In this document: one piece after another, positions 63,001 to 64,000 of the stretch | Layout: each line of letters opens with the position of its first letter | How positions within the stretch are numbered: position 1 is the stretch's first letter | Source: Shewanella kaireitica | GTDB lineage: Bacteria > Pseudomonadota > Gammaproteobacteria > Enterobacterales > Shewanellaceae | NCBI RefSeq assembly: GCF_023284045.1 | Contig: NZ_JAKIKQ010000001.1 | Location: 186,001-250,000, forward strand | Direction of reading: 5' to 3' | Length of the DNA stretch: 64,000 nucleotides | Made by a program: the position numbers and the translations under genes | Notes under the pieces: model-generated | What the model saw: the letters and a program-made list of their open reading frames with translations, nothing else | Databases searched by the model: none | What the model was told of the DNA's origin: nothing

Positions 63001-64000
63001 TCACCGGTTGGTTTTGGCGAGCGGCGACCAGAACTGTCAGGTTCGCCGAGTGCCATCACTTCGAAGGTGACCCGGTTAACGCGGCCATCTTCATCGCTGT
63101 GATTCTCAATAGGATTGGTTAAGAAGTGAAACTTAATCCCTTCCTCTTCCGCTTCATGGATCTCATAAGGCTCAGCAGGCATCTCATCGCGAGTACGGCG
63201 ATAAACTAAGGTGACATCTGCGCCATCGCGTTTGGCGGTGCGGGCACAATCTATGGCAGTGTTACCACCACCAATAACGGCGACTTTGTTGCCTGTGCGG
63301 TACTGTTGTTCGGTACAATAATCTTTAAGGTAATCGACGCCCAAGTAGCAGCCATCAAGTTCAATACCGGGGTAGTTCATCGGCACCGCTTTTTGTGCGC
63401 CAATCGCTAAGCAAACGGCGTCATAACCACTTAGTAGCCCGTTTAAATGAATATCTCGGCCGAGGCGAACATTGGTTTGAATGTCTAATCCATTTTTACA
63501 TAACAGCGCTATCTCTTTGTCGAGAATCGCTTTCGGCAAGCGGTACTCAGGGATGCCATATCGTAACCAGCCGCCAGCTTGGGGCATAGACTCAAACACG
63601 GTAACCTCATGACCATTATTAGACAGGTAATAACCCGCTGAAATACCCGCAGGGCCGCTGCCTATGATGGCGACTTTCTTATTGGTCGGCGCTTTTTTAG
63701 GTGGCACATATGGATTATCGTCTTCAAGATCGAGATCCGCAGCGTGACGCTTTAGCTGGCGAATCGCCACAGGCTCGTCGACTAAGCCACGTCGACACTC
63801 TGTTTCACAAAATGCCGGGCAAACACGGCCGATAGATAGCGGCAACGGCAGCGTTTGTTTGATGACTTTAACCGCTTCTTGATGATCGCCTTGGGCAATA
63901 TGGTACAAGTAAGATTGCACATCAACACCTGCAGGACAGGCGGTTTGGCAGGGCGCTTCACAATCTGCAAAGTGGTCAGAAAGTATATTGTGTAATGCCG
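60003..64000 (-). CDS. Formate dehydrogenase alpha subunit fused to GltD-like flavoprotein, cut by right edge
   Basis: The frame is open to the right edge (1332 codons visible; the GTG at 63920 is internal, since the upstream codons give CEAPCQTACPAGVDVQ, a GltD-type Fe-S motif). Parts in order: GltD N-terminal Fe-S domain (to about 63760); FAD domain GSGPAGISAGYYLSNNG and NAD(P) domain VIGGGNTAIDCARTAKR (63690-62750); ferredoxin domain CISCGACVETC and CVQCGNCVQVCPTGA (about 62360-62140); molybdopterin part with CTYCGIGC at about 62060 and catalytic Cys (codon 61683-61685, RLCHASTVTAL) in place of selenocysteine. It should oxidise formate to CO2 with electrons reaching FAD and NAD(P), all in one cytoplasmic chain. 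Fdh accessory genes are outside the window. Confidence 0.9.
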   Translation of the reverse strand, partial: ALHNILSDHFADCEAPCQTACPAGVDVQSYLYHIAQGDHQEAVKVIKQTLPLPLSIGRVCPAFCETECRRGLVDEPVAIRQLKRHAADLDLEDDNPYVPPKKAPTNKKVAIIGSGPAGISAGYYLSNNGHEVTVFESMPQAGGWLRYGIPEYRLPKAILDKEIALLCKNGLDIQTNVRLGRDIHLNGLLSGYDAVCLAIGAQKAVPMNYPGIELDGCYLGVDYLKDYCTEQQYRTGNKVAVIGGGNTAIDCARTAKRDGADVTLVYRRTRDEMPAEPYEIHEAEEEGIKFHFLTNPIENHSDEDGRVNRVTFEVMALGEPDSSGRRSPKPTGETFTEAFDTVIPAVSQTPDMEFLNHPDSQLATGEIALTRWNTFEGCEHTMSAGLAAGLDKLFVIGDSRTGPATAVAAVADGRKASDAIEKLLTQGLTCELEKQPFNSTKACKTSQLETLNAQTMYPDTNIEPRSKMPELAKLQRALNFSEVELGFAADEAMKEAARCLECACQANTDCKLRDYATEYKVKAEELDISEAQHFSVDNSAPFITFDANRCISCGACVETCKGASGHHAICFEKDHYQALPVIEGASKRNAPRVGFNATMNDSDCVQCGNCVQVCPTGALVDSRDKTQGLTTELKAPLETVSTICTYCGIGCRVEMHVDKQKNQIRHISADTDSPVNAGMLCVKGRFGFDFINSDKRLTTPLIRKEGVLTPASWPEAISLIAQKFTSIKAEHGRKSIAGLSSAKATNEDNYLFQKLFRSVIGNNNVDHCARLCHASTVTALRESLGSGAMTNDIPSIKESDLIFIIGSDTESAHPIIASHIKLALQNHGARLIVADPKKVSIADKAQLYVAQRPGTDVMLLNAIMQQIIKNDWHDLDYIQQRVEGFSQLFDEVMSDDYSPENTALICGVSAADIIKMARLIGTANKTAIYYAMGITQHTSGHDNVTAISNLQLLCGNIGIKGAGINPLRGQSNVQGACDMGALPNYFSGYQKLNDPLVQQRFRKAWGKNELCSDKGVSATEMMHGLAHGELKALYVMGENPVLSDPDQQHVLAGLAAAEFVVVQDIFLTETAELADVVLPAAAFAEKQGHFTNTERRVQQLLPAVTPPGEAMNDWQIVQQIAQKMGEDWQYQSERQIWHEITLVTPQYRGITWKVIDSETANGRQGLQWPCPAEGHPGTPILHSKQFTHGKGNMRPVQYRLPAEMPCDEYPLMLSTGRLLEQFHTGTLTRKTPGLNELGAPRVMISVFDAEQLQINNGDKLKLSTRRGEIEIDAFVTKRAQAGVIFLPFHFAESAANKLTNNVLDPVAKIPEFKVCAVKVEKVTAPMSAELT

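Noticed and set aside
1..64000. tRNA genes, rRNA, CRISPR arrays, integrase or prophage
   Set aside because: No tandem spaced repeats, rRNA motifs, cloverleaf with TTCGA arm next to an acceptor stem, or phage/transposase proteins were seen on reading; weakly conserved RNAs could be missed without a covariance search.

Overview
The window reads as chromosomal DNA of a marine Shewanella-like gammaproteobacterium. The most diagnostic gene is a periplasmic tetraheme flavocytochrome c fumarate reductase (fccA, 25485-27275). ArcA, AsnC, RluA, Fbp, LdhA and AhpC/AhpF of gammaproteobacterial type, a GlyGly-CTERM protease and Shewanella-type short inverted-repeat elements agree with this. No tRNA, rRNA, CRISPR array, transposase or phage gene was seen. 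The genus is inferred from gene content only.

Layout. 1-9460: edge of a lipoprotein gene; a LysR regulator with a secreted alkylsulfatase; a glutathione S-transferase with a Cys-rich tail; a methyltransferase; a probably Fur-controlled iron operon on the minus strand (LbtU-like porin, FMN-binding protein, PepSY membrane protein); a DUF3581 hot-dog protein. 9600-11428: tandem glycine riboswitch driving an AGCS sodium:amino-acid symporter. 11739-18130: a tightly packed four-gene operon of SMC-type ATPase, MksE-like subunit, kleisin-like subunit and Toprim protein, a Wadjet/MksBEF-type DNA-surveillance system with non-canonical gene order. This is the most interesting block. 18550-21622: dicarboxylate symporter, two paralogous small secreted proteins, then an internally deleted remnant of the same symporter. 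21690-27275: two-component system (periplasmic solute-binding sensor kinase plus an NtrC-like regulator lacking GAFTGA) next to fccA, with two identical-type palindromes 30 bp apart in the fccA upstream region. 27564-36054: fbp, a DPP-IV peptidase, arcA, a DUF3293 gene, a lysine riboswitch with lysC, and an aspartoacylase-like gene. 36655-40446: large secreted subtilase. 40560-45254: asnC, a 282-bp MITE-like element, rluA, DUF2182/DUF1326 pair, small membrane proteins and a methyltransferase. 45439-53714: ldhA, dienelactone hydrolase, a 382-bp inverted-repeat element, a DUF3332 lipoprotein, a spermidine-synthase-like protein, ahpC and ahpF separated by a 161-bp inverted-repeat element, a diguanylate cyclase and a YjfB-like small protein. 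53815-64000: thioredoxin-DsbD-like fusion, OmpA-like secreted protein, ohr/ohrR divergent pair with two operators, GlpD-like oxidoreductase, chromate transporter, and a giant GltD-formate dehydrogenase fusion running off the right edge.

Functional themes: anaerobic and fermentative metabolism (fccA with its adjacent two-component system, arcA, ldhA, formate dehydrogenase), peroxide and thiol stress (ahpC, ahpF, ohr/ohrR, Trx-DsbD fusion), iron uptake, riboswitch-controlled amino-acid handling, and one defence-like SMC operon. Starts were moved from the longest ORF where a Shine-Dalgarno and signal peptide support an internal codon (SMC gene, DPP-IV, ahpF, chromate transporter, DUF3293, DUF3581, second small secreted protein).
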